Shown piece after piece: positions 17,848-26,387 of a stretch of DNA of 64,000 nucleotides. The stretch comes from a bacterium M00.F.Ca.ET.205.01.1.1 (GTDB lineage: Bacteria > Pseudomonadota > Alphaproteobacteria > Rhizobiales > Rhizobiaceae): contig SRUQ01000002.1 of assembly GCA_004791255.1 (NCBI GenBank), forward strand, positions 777,210 to 841,209, written 5' to 3'. The first letter of the stretch is position 1; each line of letters opens with the position of its first letter. The notes under the pieces were generated by a model that searched no databases, was not told the origin of the DNA, and saw only the letters and a program-made list of their open reading frames with translations. The translations under genes and the position numbers were made by a program.

Positions 17848-18264
17848 ATGACACCTTTCCACCTCGCCTTCCCAGTCCGGGATCTCCAGGAAACACGCAT
17901 TTTCTATGGCGAGGTTCTGGGCTGCGCCATCGGCCGGTCATCGTCCACCTGGGTCGATTTCGACCTCTATGGCCACCAGATGTCGGCGCATTTGCGGCCC
18001 CAGGCGACCGTTGCCGCAAATGATGGCAAGGTTGACGGGATCGCGGTACCGATCCCGCATTTCGGCGCGGTGCTTTTGATGGACGACTGGGAACGGCTTG
18101 CCGCGCGGCTGGAAGCGCGCACCGACATAGACTGGCTGGAGCGGCCGATGGTGCGTTTCAAGGGCGAACCCGGCGAGCAGGCAACGCTCTTTATCCGAGA
18201 TCCCTCGGGTAACGCCCTGGAATTCAAGGGCTTTCGTTCACTGGAACAGGTTTTCGCGCATTGA
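17848..18264 (+). CDS. VOC-superfamily (glyoxalase/dioxygenase-like) protein
   Basis: A 138-residue protein from the ATG at 17848, with a GGAG site upstream; farther in-frame starts lead through unrelated sequence. It shows the VOC pattern: MTPFHLAFPVRDLQETRIFYGEVLG, a central GAVLLMDDWERL and the C-terminal FIRDPSGNALEFKGF, containing the usual metal ligands His4 and a late Glu. VOC enzymes act on small molecules through a divalent metal; the substrate cannot be named. It is a single gene between pmbA (divergent) and epmA (convergent). Confidence 0.88.
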   Translation: MTPFHLAFPVRDLQETRIFYGEVLGCAIGRSSSTWVDFDLYGHQMSAHLRPQATVAANDGKVDGIAVPIPHFGAVLLMDDWERLAARLEARTDIDWLERPMVRFKGEPGEQATLFIRDPSGNALEFKGFRSLEQVFAH

Positions 18265-18294
18265 CATAGAGCCCGCCTGGGAGCCGACGGCGGT

Positions 18295-19341
18295 TCAATA
18301 TTGCGCAATCGGCGTCCAGATCACGTCCTCGATCTTCTGGGCACCCGTTGCCAGCATCGCCAGCCGGTCGAAGCCGACCGCGATGCCGCTGGCCGGCGGC
18401 ATGATGGCAAGGGCCGCCAGAAAATCCTCGTCGAGCGGATAGCGTTCGCCGTAGATGCGTTCCTTCTCGTCCATCTCGATGATGAAACGCCGACGCTGCT
18501 CGTCGGCGTCGGTCAGTTCGCCGAAGCCGTTGGCAAGCTCGACGCCGCAGCAATACAGCTCGAAACGCTCGGCGACGCGCGGGTCCCTGGCACTCGGCCG
18601 GGCCAGGGCCGCCTCGGCAACGGGGTATTCGCAAAGAATGGTCGCCCGTCCCTGCCCGAGGAGCGGCTCGACCTTTTCCACCATCACGCGGCTGAACAGG
18701 TCGCCCCAGTTGTCGTCAGGCGCGGTGCGCAGGCCGGCCTGGGTCAAGGCCGCGAACAGGGCGTCGCGGTCCGTGCCGCCGTCGGCGGCCACGGTGGCGA
18801 GCAAATCGATGCCGGCGTGGCGGGTAAAGGCGTCCGCCACCGACAGCCTTTCCGGCTCGGCAAAGGGGTCGCAGTCGCGGCCCCGGAAGGAGAAGCGCGT
18901 GGTTCCTGCTCTTGTCGCCGCCAGCGCCAGCAAGGCCGCGCAATCCTGCATCAAGCTCTCATAGTCCTCACCGACCCGGTACCATTCGAGCATGGTGAAT
19001 TCGGGATGGTGCAAGGGGCCGCGTTCGCGGTTGCGGTAGACCGGGCCGAAGGAGAAGATCTTGCTTTCTCCTGCGGCAAGCAGCTTCTTGCAGGCGAATT
19101 CCGGCGAGGTGTGCAGATAAAGCGGCTCGCGCTGCCCGTCCGGCCTGACCGCCTCGGTGGCAAAGGCCGCCAGATGCGCCTCATTGCCGGGCGAGACCTG
19201 CAGGGCCGATGCCTGCACCTCGATGAAATCGCGGCGGCCGAACCAGTCGCGCAAGGCGGCGGCAAGGCCGTTGCGCAGCATCAGGCGCGGTCGGCGGTCG
19301 GCATGGACATGCGGCGTCCACCAGGGCGAAGCCGCGGTCAT
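18295..19341 (-). CDS. epmA: Elongation factor P lysine ligase EpmA
   Basis: EpmA (GenX/PoxA/YjeA) is a class II lysyl-tRNA-synthetase paralogue that attaches lysine or beta-lysine to elongation factor P. The 348-residue protein lacks the anticodon-binding domain and consists of the catalytic core only: SPGNEAHL, FSFGPVYRNRERGPLHHPEFTML (motif 2 region), CEYPVAEAALARPS, and GIAVGFDRLAML (motif 3). The chosen start is the ATG at 19339-19341. It is divergent from efp, the gene for its substrate, 114 nt away, which strongly supports the assignment. The partner aminomutase gene epmB is not nearby. Confidence 0.95.
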   Translation of the reverse strand: MTAASPWWTPHVHADRRPRLMLRNGLAAALRDWFGRRDFIEVQASALQVSPGNEAHLAAFATEAVRPDGQREPLYLHTSPEFACKKLLAAGESKIFSFGPVYRNRERGPLHHPEFTMLEWYRVGEDYESLMQDCAALLALAATRAGTTRFSFRGRDCDPFAEPERLSVADAFTRHAGIDLLATVAADGGTDRDALFAALTQAGLRTAPDDNWGDLFSRVMVEKVEPLLGQGRATILCEYPVAEAALARPSARDPRVAERFELYCCGVELANGFGELTDADEQRRRFIIEMDEKERIYGERYPLDEDFLAALAIMPPASGIAVGFDRLAMLATGAQKIEDVIWTPIAQY

Positions 19342-19455
19342 CGATGCGCTTCGGTTCGCTGAGGGGGCTGGCGGTTCGAGCCAAGATGCGCTAGGCCCGC
19401 ATCCAGCGCCGCACAAGCCGGCAAACGCCAGTCAACTCTCGCAGGATAAAAAACC

Positions 19456-20025
19456 GTGGTGAAAGTCATCGCCAGTTCGCTCCGCAAAGGCAATGTCGTC
19501 GACAAGGACGGCAAGCTTTATGTGATCCTCTTTGCCGAAAACATCCATCCGGGCAAGGGCACGCCGGTCACGCAGCTCGACATGCGCCGCATCGGCGACG
19601 GGGTGAAGGTTTCGGAGCGCTACCGCACCACCGAACAGGTGGAACGCGCCTATGTCGAGGAACGTGAACACACCTTCCTCTATGCCGACGGCGAAGGCTA
19701 TCACTTCATGAACCCGGAAACCTATGACCAGGTGGCGGTGACGGAAGGCGTGGTCGGCGACGCCGCGCCCTATCTGCAGGAGGGCATGCCGGTGCAGGTG
19801 TCGCAGTTCAACGGCATCGCGATCGCGCTGGTGCTGCCGCAGCGCGCCACCTTCGAAGTGGTCGATACCGAGCCGACGACCAAGGGCCAGACGGCGTCGT
19901 CTTCCTACAAGCCGGCCGTGCTTTCGAACGGCGTGCGCACTGCCGTGCCGCCGCACATCGCCCCCGGTACCCGCGTGGTGGTGATGACCGCTGATGGGTC
20001 GTATGTGGAGCGTGCGAAGGACTGA
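19456..20025 (+). CDS. efp: Elongation factor P
   Basis: EF-P rescues ribosomes stalled at polyproline. The 189-residue protein has the normal three beta-barrel layout. The start is a GTG at 19456 (or the next GTG at 19459), giving [14 protein letters not shown]. The modification loop reads HPGKGTP with lysine at position 34, the residue that EpmA modifies. The divergent neighbour is epmA. Several proline-rich or polyproline-containing proteins occur in this window (for example 11136-11735), for which EF-P would matter. Confidence 0.97.
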   Translation: MVKVIASSLRKGNVVDKDGKLYVILFAENIHPGKGTPVTQLDMRRIGDGVKVSERYRTTEQVERAYVEEREHTFLYADGEGYHFMNPETYDQVAVTEGVVGDAAPYLQEGMPVQVSQFNGIAIALVLPQRATFEVVDTEPTTKGQTASSSYKPAVLSNGVRTAVPPHIAPGTRVVVMTADGSYVERAKD

Positions 20026-20164
20026 GGACCATCCCGTCCTCCTACCTACACAAGCCTGGCGACTCGCCGCCAGGAAATCATCGCCCCTGTTGAACATGCC
20101 CGCCTCACTCTTACCATCGGTCCGGATTATGCGTTAGAAAGCGCAACTCACTGGGCGGCGGGGA

Positions 20165-21154
20165 ATGCGGATCAAGATCGTCGGAACCGGGCGCGCGGTG
20201 CCCGCTCAATGCTTGACGTCAAGTAGTCTCGACGAGCGGCTGGGCCTTGGCCAGGGGCAGCTAGAGGCCGCCACCGGTGTCGTGGAACGCTATGTCTGCG
20301 AGACCGAATCGCAGGTCGATCTGGCCTGTGCGGCGGCGCGCCTGGCGCTGGCTGATGCAGAGGTCGAGCCCGGCGCCGTCGATCTTGTGATTGGCGGATG
20401 CGGTGTGCCCTACCAGCCGCTGCCTTCGACGGCCCCGCTGGTGATGCAGCGCCTTGGGCTGGCCGACGGATCGGCCGCGGCCTTCGACGTCAACAGCACC
20501 TGCCTTGGCTTTCTCACCGCCTTCGAAACCGCCGCCCGCATGATCGAGGCCGGCCAATGCCAGACGGCGCTTGTGTTCTCGTCGGAGGTCGCCTCGCGCG
20601 CCCTGCCCTGGAAAGAACAACCCGAGATCGCCGCTTTGTTCGGCGATGGGGCCGCGGCCGCGGTGCTGCGCAAATCAGCATCTGGAGAGGGCGAAGTGGC
20701 GGCCACGCTGATGCGAACTTTTCCGTCGGCCTATGACGCCTGCGGCATTGGCGCCGGCGGCACTCGCTTCGACTTCCACCACCAGCCGGAGGAGTTCTCC
20801 CGCCATGCCTTGTTCCATATGAACGGCAAGGAGTTGTTCCGGGTGACCTCGCGCCACTTCAACGGCTTCGTCGGCGAGCTTTTGCGCCGGGCCGGCTGGC
20901 AGCCGGGGGATGTCGACCTCGTGGTGCCTCACCAGGCGAGCCCGTTCGCGCTGGCCCATATGGCGCGGCAAACCGGCTTTGCGATGGAAAGGCTGGTCGA
21001 CATTGCGGCGCATTACGGCAACCAGATCGCGGCCTCCATTCCCTTCGCGCTCGATATCGCGCGCAAGCAGGGTCGCGTCGAACCAGGTGCCAGGGTGCTG
21101 TTCCTCGGCACCTCGGCCGGCGTCTCCTTTGGCGGCATGGCGCTGGTGGCATGA
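20165..21154 (+). CDS. 3-oxoacyl-ACP synthase III family (FabH/OleA-like) condensing enzyme
   Basis: A 329-residue type III ketosynthase. The catalytic triad is visible: Cys113 in NSTCLGF, His256 in PHQAS and Asn286 in HYGNQIAAS. The N-terminal GTGRAVP and C-terminal GARVLFLGTSAGVSFGGMALV complete the thiolase fold. The primary fatty-acid FabH is normally found with plsX; here the gene instead opens a six-gene set with an SDR, metallo-hydrolase, adenylate-forming enzyme, acyltransferase-like protein and Rieske oxygenase. It therefore probably performs a decarboxylative or head-to-head (OleA-like) condensation in a specialised pathway. The next gene starts inside its stop codon (ATGA). Confidence 0.9.
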   Translation: MRIKIVGTGRAVPAQCLTSSSLDERLGLGQGQLEAATGVVERYVCETESQVDLACAAARLALADAEVEPGAVDLVIGGCGVPYQPLPSTAPLVMQRLGLADGSAAAFDVNSTCLGFLTAFETAARMIEAGQCQTALVFSSEVASRALPWKEQPEIAALFGDGAAAAVLRKSASGEGEVAATLMRTFPSAYDACGIGAGGTRFDFHHQPEEFSRHALFHMNGKELFRVTSRHFNGFVGELLRRAGWQPGDVDLVVPHQASPFALAHMARQTGFAMERLVDIAAHYGNQIAASIPFALDIARKQGRVEPGARVLFLGTSAGVSFGGMALVA

Positions 21155-22170
21155 GCATGAAGCGCGTGCTCGTCACCGGCGCCAGCGGCTTCCTTGGCGG
21201 CCATGTTGTGGCGCGGCTGGCGGTTTCTGGCGTGCCGGCATTGGCGCAAGGCCGCGACGCCAGGCGATGCGAGGCGCTCGAAGCTGCGGGGTATGCGGTG
21301 GCGAGGCTTGACCTGTCGCGCCCGTTCGATGCCTCGCTCCATCCCTGGCTTGGCGAGGTCGACGCGATCATCCACTGCGCGGCGCTTTCGGCGCCGTTTG
21401 GCTGGCTGGCGGATTTCGAGGCTGCCAATGTGACCGCGACGCAAAACCTGGTGGCCTTCGCCCACCGGCAAGGGCTGCGCCGCTTCGTTCATATCTCCAG
21501 CCCTTCGGTCGGTTTTGCCTTTCGCGACCAGCTCGGCATCACCGAAGACAGTCCCCTGCCCGCGCCGGTCAATCACTATGCCCGCACCAAGCAGCAAGGC
21601 GAGAAAATCGTGCTGGCGGCGCCCGACATCGGCCCGGTTGTGCTCAGGCCGCGCGGCATCTACGGCGCCGGCGACCGGGCGCTGCTGCCGCGCCTGCTGC
21701 AAGCAGCGCGGCAGCGAGCGCTGCCGCTGTTTCGCGACGGCAAAGCGCGCATCGACCTTACCCATGTCGACGATGTCGTCGACGCGGTGCTGGCGGCGCT
21801 TGATGCCGGCAGCGTGGCCGAGCGCCAGGTGTTCAATATCTCCAGCGGCGAAGTGCTGCCGGTGCGCCGCATCGCCGAACAGGCCTGTGCGCGCGCCGGC
21901 GTCAAGGCACGCTGGCGCAAGATGCCGCTTGGCCCGGCCATGCTGGCGGCAGGCCTGATGGAAACGGTGGCGGTGCGCCTGCCGGGCCGGCCCGAACCGC
22001 CGGTGACCCGCTACGGTCTCGGCCTCTTCGCTTACGCGCAGAGCCTCGACATCGCCAAGGCCAGGGATATTCTCGGCTGGACGCCGAAAGTGTCCTTCGA
22101 CGAGGGGCTGGATCGCACCTTCGCAGAGGCTGGCGAAGCTTCAGGCGCAAGAGTTGGGGCAACAGCTTGA
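21151..22170 (+). CDS. NAD(P)-dependent epimerase/dehydratase, extended SDR (3-beta-HSD/OleD-like)
   Basis: A 339-residue extended short-chain dehydrogenase/reductase. Residues 10-17 are the nucleotide-binding GASGFLGG, Tyr143 and Lys147 are the catalytic YxxxK (HYARTKQQGE), preceded by ISSPS at 116-120, and RPRGIYG follows. The C-terminal part (LDIAKARDILGWTPKVSFDEGL) is the usual end of the family. The closest described logic is OleD, which reduces the beta-keto product of OleA; placement right after a KAS III gene (4-nt overlap) supports reduction of its product. Substrate unproven. Confidence 0.9.
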   Translation: MSMKRVLVTGASGFLGGHVVARLAVSGVPALAQGRDARRCEALEAAGYAVARLDLSRPFDASLHPWLGEVDAIIHCAALSAPFGWLADFEAANVTATQNLVAFAHRQGLRRFVHISSPSVGFAFRDQLGITEDSPLPAPVNHYARTKQQGEKIVLAAPDIGPVVLRPRGIYGAGDRALLPRLLQAARQRALPLFRDGKARIDLTHVDDVVDAVLAALDAGSVAERQVFNISSGEVLPVRRIAEQACARAGVKARWRKMPLGPAMLAAGLMETVAVRLPGRPEPPVTRYGLGLFAYAQSLDIAKARDILGWTPKVSFDEGLDRTFAEAGEASGARVGATA

Positions 22171-22991
22171 AAATCGCCTTCGCCAACAGCGCCTGGGTCG
22201 GCGCCGCCGAAAGGCTGATCCTGCGCGGCGGCGGCTGGCAGAAAATCCGGCTGCGCGTCCGCTACGGGCTGATCATTCACCCCCAGGCCGGTCCGGTGCT
22301 GATCGATACCGGTTACACGCCTGATGTGACCACAGGCGCCGGACGCGGCACGATGCTGCGCCTCTATGGCGCGGTGCTCAGGCCGGAATTGGTCGAGGCC
22401 GAGCAGCCCGTGCCGGTGCTGGCGCGTTTTGCCCTGACGCCGCGCGATGTCGGCACTGTCATTGTCACGCATTTTCACGCCGACCATATCTCCGGCCTGT
22501 CGCTGTTTGCCAATGCGCGCTTCATCGCCAGCGATGCCGCCTGGTTGCGGCTGAAGGCGCGGACCGCCCGGCAGAATCTACGCCATGGCGTGTTCACCGA
22601 GCTTTTCCCCGCCGATTTCGAGGCCAGGCTCGACGGGCTGTCGACGATGAAACAGGTCCCGCCGCGCGGCGACATCCCCGGCGGGGCCGATCTGTTCGGC
22701 GACGGCAGCGTGATCGCGGTCGATCTGCCGGGCCATGCCGACGGCCAGTTCGGGCTGTTGTTCCCCGAGATGGATCGATGGCTGCTTTATGCCGTCGATG
22801 TGCAATGGCTGTTCAAGGCACTGGTCGAGAACCGCACGCCGGGCTACCCGGCGCGGCTCTTGGCCGAGGATTTCGCCGCCATCGATCGAACCAGCGCAAT
22901 GCTGCGCCGCTTCCTGGCGGCCGGCGGCGAGGTGATGTTCTGTCACGATCCGGAGCCGACGCCATACGATCTAGAGCCAGCGGCCGGATGA
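22167..22991 (+). CDS. Metallo-beta-lactamase-fold hydrolase
   Basis: A 274-residue protein of the metallo-beta-lactamase fold with the zinc motif HFHADH at residues 102-107, an earlier VLIDTGY strand, LPGHADGQFG as the third metal segment and a C-terminal FCHDPE. The start is a TTG that overlaps the stop of the SDR gene by 4 nt. N-acyl homoserine lactonases and thioesterases share this layout; in this cluster it may hydrolyse a thioester, lactone or lactam intermediate. It is translated together with the adjacent genes (the next one begins within its stop codon). Confidence 0.88.
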   Translation: MKIAFANSAWVGAAERLILRGGGWQKIRLRVRYGLIIHPQAGPVLIDTGYTPDVTTGAGRGTMLRLYGAVLRPELVEAEQPVPVLARFALTPRDVGTVIVTHFHADHISGLSLFANARFIASDAAWLRLKARTARQNLRHGVFTELFPADFEARLDGLSTMKQVPPRGDIPGGADLFGDGSVIAVDLPGHADGQFGLLFPEMDRWLLYAVDVQWLFKALVENRTPGYPARLLAEDFAAIDRTSAMLRRFLAAGGEVMFCHDPEPTPYDLEPAAG

Positions 22992-24250
22992 CCGGGCTCG
23001 GCGAAGCGATCCGCTCGTTTGCGCTCACTCTGTGGGTGTCACGCAGGAGCCGTGAAAACTTCGAGCGCTGGCAGGCGCGCGCCCTGCGGCGCTGGCTCGA
23101 CCGCGACCTGCCGCTGGCGCCGTTCTATGGCAAGGCGCCGAGCCATCTCGGCGATCTGCCGGTGACCGACAAGGCGTTGCTGATGGCGAATTTCGAACGC
23201 TTCAATAGTGCCGGCGTTTCGGCCAGGGACGCGTGGGCGGCGGCAACCGGCGACGGCCGCCTTGGCGCGCTGACCGTCGGCGCCAGCACCGGCACCTCGG
23301 GCAATCGCGGCCTGTTCGTCATTTCCGAAACCGAGAAGTACCGCTGGCTCGGAACCATCCTGGCGAAAACGATTCCCGACCTGCTGTGGCGCCGACAGCG
23401 CGTGGCGGTGATCCTGCCGCAGAATACCGGCCTTTATGACAGCGCCCGCCAATCGAGCCGCCTCGACCTGCGCTTCTACGACCTGACGCTGGGGCCGGAG
23501 CATTGGCGCCCAGCCCTCGAGGCGTTCGCGCCGACGGTGATCATCGCCCCACCCAAGATTTTGCGGCATTTCGCGACCGAACGTTTCGGGCTTTCGCCGT
23601 TGCGTGTTTTCAGCGCCGCCGAGACGCTCGATCCAGTCGATCGTCCTGTCATCGAAGCGTTCTTCGGACGCCGGCTCGACCAGATCTACATGGCGACCGA
23701 GGGGTTGTTCGCGGTCACCTGCCGGCATGGCGGCCTGCACCTGGCCGAGGATTCCATCTTCTTCGAATTTGAACCCGCCGGCGACGGCCTGGTGACGCCG
23801 CTGGTTACCGCTTTCCGCCGCCAGACCCAGATCATGGCGCGCTACCGGATGAATGATCTGCTGCGCCTGTCGGCCGCGCCATGCCGTTGCGGCTCGCCGC
23901 TGCGTACGGTTGTTGAAATCGTCGGCCGCATGGACGATGCCTTCCGTTTTGTCTCGTCTCAGGGACCAGTCCTGATCACCCCCGATATCCTGCGCAATGC
24001 AGTGCTGAAGGCGGATCGGCGCATCGACGACTTCCGCCTGATCCAGACGGCGCCTGATAGGGTCGAGTTGCGCCTCAACCTTGAACTCCCGGACGATGCC
24101 GCGCAGGCCGCCCTGGAGGCGGTGCGGGTGCTGCTCGCCTTGCGCCAGGCAACCGCCGAGGTCGAACCGGTGCGCTCGCCCATGCCGCTGGAAATCGGCC
24201 GCAAGCTGCGCCGTGTCGAATGCCGGCTGCCCGCGGAGACAACCCAGTGA
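22988..24250 (+). CDS. Putative adenylate-forming enzyme (CoF/F390 synthetase-related, PaaK-like)
   Basis: A 420-residue protein starting at the ATG at 22988, four bases before the end of the previous gene. It resembles the PaaK/F390-synthetase-related branch of adenylate-forming enzymes (TIGR02304-like, about 430 residues): TVGASTGTSGNRGLFV is the phosphate-binding loop, VFSAAETLDP and QIYMATEGLFAVTC form the core, and RYRMNDLLRLS followed by CRCGSPLRTV ends the large domain. It should activate a carboxylate as acyl-AMP, perhaps to load or cyclise the product of the KAS III/SDR pair. Substrate unknown. Confidence 0.85.
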   Translation: MTGLGEAIRSFALTLWVSRRSRENFERWQARALRRWLDRDLPLAPFYGKAPSHLGDLPVTDKALLMANFERFNSAGVSARDAWAAATGDGRLGALTVGASTGTSGNRGLFVISETEKYRWLGTILAKTIPDLLWRRQRVAVILPQNTGLYDSARQSSRLDLRFYDLTLGPEHWRPALEAFAPTVIIAPPKILRHFATERFGLSPLRVFSAAETLDPVDRPVIEAFFGRRLDQIYMATEGLFAVTCRHGGLHLAEDSIFFEFEPAGDGLVTPLVTAFRRQTQIMARYRMNDLLRLSAAPCRCGSPLRTVVEIVGRMDDAFRFVSSQGPVLITPDILRNAVLKADRRIDDFRLIQTAPDRVELRLNLELPDDAAQAALEAVRVLLALRQATAEVEPVRSPMPLEIGRKLRRVECRLPAETTQ

Positions 24251-25395
24251 GCCGACCCTCGGTCGCAGCCACCAATCAGGACCCGCAAGCGGACCGGGTC
24301 GAAAACGATCCGCGCAAGGTCGAGGCTTTCGCGGAACTCTTCAATGCGATGCCGGTGCGCGACCTCATCGCCAACCTGACCGTCCGCGTCGAGCCGTTCG
24401 AGATTGCCGGCCGCGCCTTTCCGCTGACGCTCAACGATGCTGCAGAGGCGCCGAACTGCTACATCTGTTGCCCCTCCAGCGCCTATATCGACTATGCGAT
24501 CGACGAGACCCGCAACTTCGCTTCGAATCCCTTTCTGCAAAAGGCGATCCGGGCGCTTGTCGGCCTCTGTGCGCCGCTGGTGAATGCGAGCGGTCTCGAT
24601 CATCAGGTGCAGGTCAACAACTGGCTCTATTCAACCAATCCGGTGCCGCTGCTCGACCGCGCCTCCATCAAGGTGATGCGCGCGGATTTGACAACACGAC
24701 TTCCCGATCGCGCCATCGTCATCCGCTCGCTGAACGAGATTGCAGATCCCGCGACCATCGCGGCACTCAAGGCGGAGGGATTTCGCATGCTCGCAGCGCG
24801 CCAGGTCTACATCTTCGCCGACCGCACCGCCGCACCGCCGATGACGCGCGACATGAAACGCGACCGCGCCCGGCTGCGCGCGACACCGCTGCGTGTCGTC
24901 GGCGATGCCGATTTCACGGAGGCCGACTATGTCAGGAGCCAGGAGCTCTACGACATGCTCTACCTCAGGAAATACACGCCGCTCAATCCGCACTACACGG
25001 CGCGCTATATCGGCGAGATGCACCGGCGCGGTATCTTGCAGCTTGCCGGCTTGCGGGACGAGGCTGGGCAACTCGTTGCCGTCACCGGGCTGTTCGAGAA
25101 CGGAGCGACGCTGACCCAGCCGATCGTCGGCTACGACACCGGCCTGCCGGTCAGCGACGGCCTCTACCGAATGGCGATGGCGATGGCGCAGGACCACGCT
25201 ACGGCGCGCGGCCTGTTCTTCAACATGAGCGCCGGCGCGGCTGATTTCAAACGCCGGCGCGGCGCCGTTCCGGCCATCGAGTACAACGCCTGCTATGTCC
25301 AGCATTTGCCACTCCGCCAGCGCCTCGCTGTGCGGACAATGGAATATGTGCTGGCGTGGATCGGCATACCGCTGCTTCGGAGATTCGAATTGTGA
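24247..25395 (+). CDS. GNAT-like acyltransferase of unknown specificity
   Basis: A 382-residue protein from a GTG at 24247 overlapping the previous stop (GTGA); an in-frame ATG at 24220 is possible. The N-terminal half contains a Cys-rich NCYICCPSSAYIDYAIDE and the C-terminal half (from about residue 230) looks like a GNAT domain: LQLAGLRDEAGQLVAVTGLF, IVGYDTGLP, then the helix LYRMAMAMAQDHATARG and the late strand SAGAADFKRRRGA. I infer acyl transfer from a CoA or carrier thioester to an amine. I recognise no named family. It lies between the adenylate-forming enzyme and the Rieske oxygenase of the cluster. Confidence 0.7.
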   Translation: MSRPSVAATNQDPQADRVENDPRKVEAFAELFNAMPVRDLIANLTVRVEPFEIAGRAFPLTLNDAAEAPNCYICCPSSAYIDYAIDETRNFASNPFLQKAIRALVGLCAPLVNASGLDHQVQVNNWLYSTNPVPLLDRASIKVMRADLTTRLPDRAIVIRSLNEIADPATIAALKAEGFRMLAARQVYIFADRTAAPPMTRDMKRDRARLRATPLRVVGDADFTEADYVRSQELYDMLYLRKYTPLNPHYTARYIGEMHRRGILQLAGLRDEAGQLVAVTGLFENGATLTQPIVGYDTGLPVSDGLYRMAMAMAQDHATARGLFFNMSAGAADFKRRRGAVPAIEYNACYVQHLPLRQRLAVRTMEYVLAWIGIPLLRRFEL

Positions 25396-26387
25396 GCAAG
25401 TCCGCGCGGAAAGACTTTTGGCAGGCGGTGGCGCTGTCAGCCGATGTCGGCACCAAGCCACGGCGGATCCTGTTCGAGGGCTCGCCGGTTGTGCTGTTCC
25501 GTTCGGACAAGGGCATCGCGGCGCTGTTTGACCGCTGCGTGCACCGCCTGGTCGAACTGTCGACCGGCAAGGTCGTCAATGGCGAGATCGAGTGCCCCTA
25601 TCATGGCTGGCGCTACGATGGCCAAGGCCTCTGCACCGCCATTCCCGGTCATGTCGGCGACATGCCCCGCTACCGCGTGCGCCGCTACGGCGCCATCGAA
25701 CGCGATGGCGTCGTCTTCGTCGCGGCGGGAACGCCGGAGGGCGAGCCGTATCTCCACTGCATGCAGGGCCAGGATGTGATCGTGCGGCGCGTGCGTTCGT
25801 CGACGCAATCGACCGTGGTGGACGCGGCCGAAAACATCCTCGACGCCACCCATACGCATTTCACGCACAAGGGGCTGCTGCGCGGCCTGAGTGCCAGGCG
25901 GCATCTGGTGCGGGTCGAGGTGAACGGCGGCGAAGGCTGGGTCGAGGCCTGCTACACCGGCGAGGAGCGCCAGCAAGGGCTGATCAGCCGGCTGCTGGAG
26001 GGCGAACGGACGAAAACCATCGGCCGCTTCCGCCATCCCGGCATCGCCGAACTGGAATATTGGGGCAAGGATGGATTGGCACTGGCCACGACGTTCCATC
26101 TGCGCCAGGCAGGTGAAGACACCGTCGAGGGCGTCGGCTGGCTCATCGGCCCGCGCCAAGGCTGGCTCGGCCATCTCAAGGCGCTCGCCTTCAAGCCGCT
26201 CTTCAACATCGCTTTGGCGCAGGACCGCAAGGTGCTGAAATCGGCAAGCGACAATGCCCGCCATCCACCGCATGCCGCGGCCGCGATCGGGCCGCTGGAT
26301 TTCCTGCGCCGCGACATCGCGGCCATCATGGCCGGCGAAATGCCGCCTGCCGCGGCAACGCCACGTGTGCATCAGATCGAGCTTTGA
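25392..26387 (+). CDS. Rieske non-heme iron oxygenase
   Basis: A 331-residue oxygenase subunit starting at a GTG (25392) overlapping the previous stop by 4 nt. The N-terminal Rieske domain has Cys49-x-His51 and Cys68-x2-His71 (CPYHGW), and the catalytic mononuclear iron site is visible as DATHTHFTH, residues 151-159, with Asp151, His154 and His159 or neighbouring His. The size fits the vanillate demethylase/KshA-like class of single-subunit oxygenases that need a separate reductase, which is not encoded nearby. It probably hydroxylates or oxidatively tailors the cluster product. It converges with the ATP-grasp gene (16-nt overlap of the ends). Confidence 0.92.
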   Translation: MSKSARKDFWQAVALSADVGTKPRRILFEGSPVVLFRSDKGIAALFDRCVHRLVELSTGKVVNGEIECPYHGWRYDGQGLCTAIPGHVGDMPRYRVRRYGAIERDGVVFVAAGTPEGEPYLHCMQGQDVIVRRVRSSTQSTVVDAAENILDATHTHFTHKGLLRGLSARRHLVRVEVNGGEGWVEACYTGEERQQGLISRLLEGERTKTIGRFRHPGIAELEYWGKDGLALATTFHLRQAGEDTVEGVGWLIGPRQGWLGHLKALAFKPLFNIALAQDRKVLKSASDNARHPPHAAAAIGPLDFLRRDIAAIMAGEMPPAAATPRVHQIEL

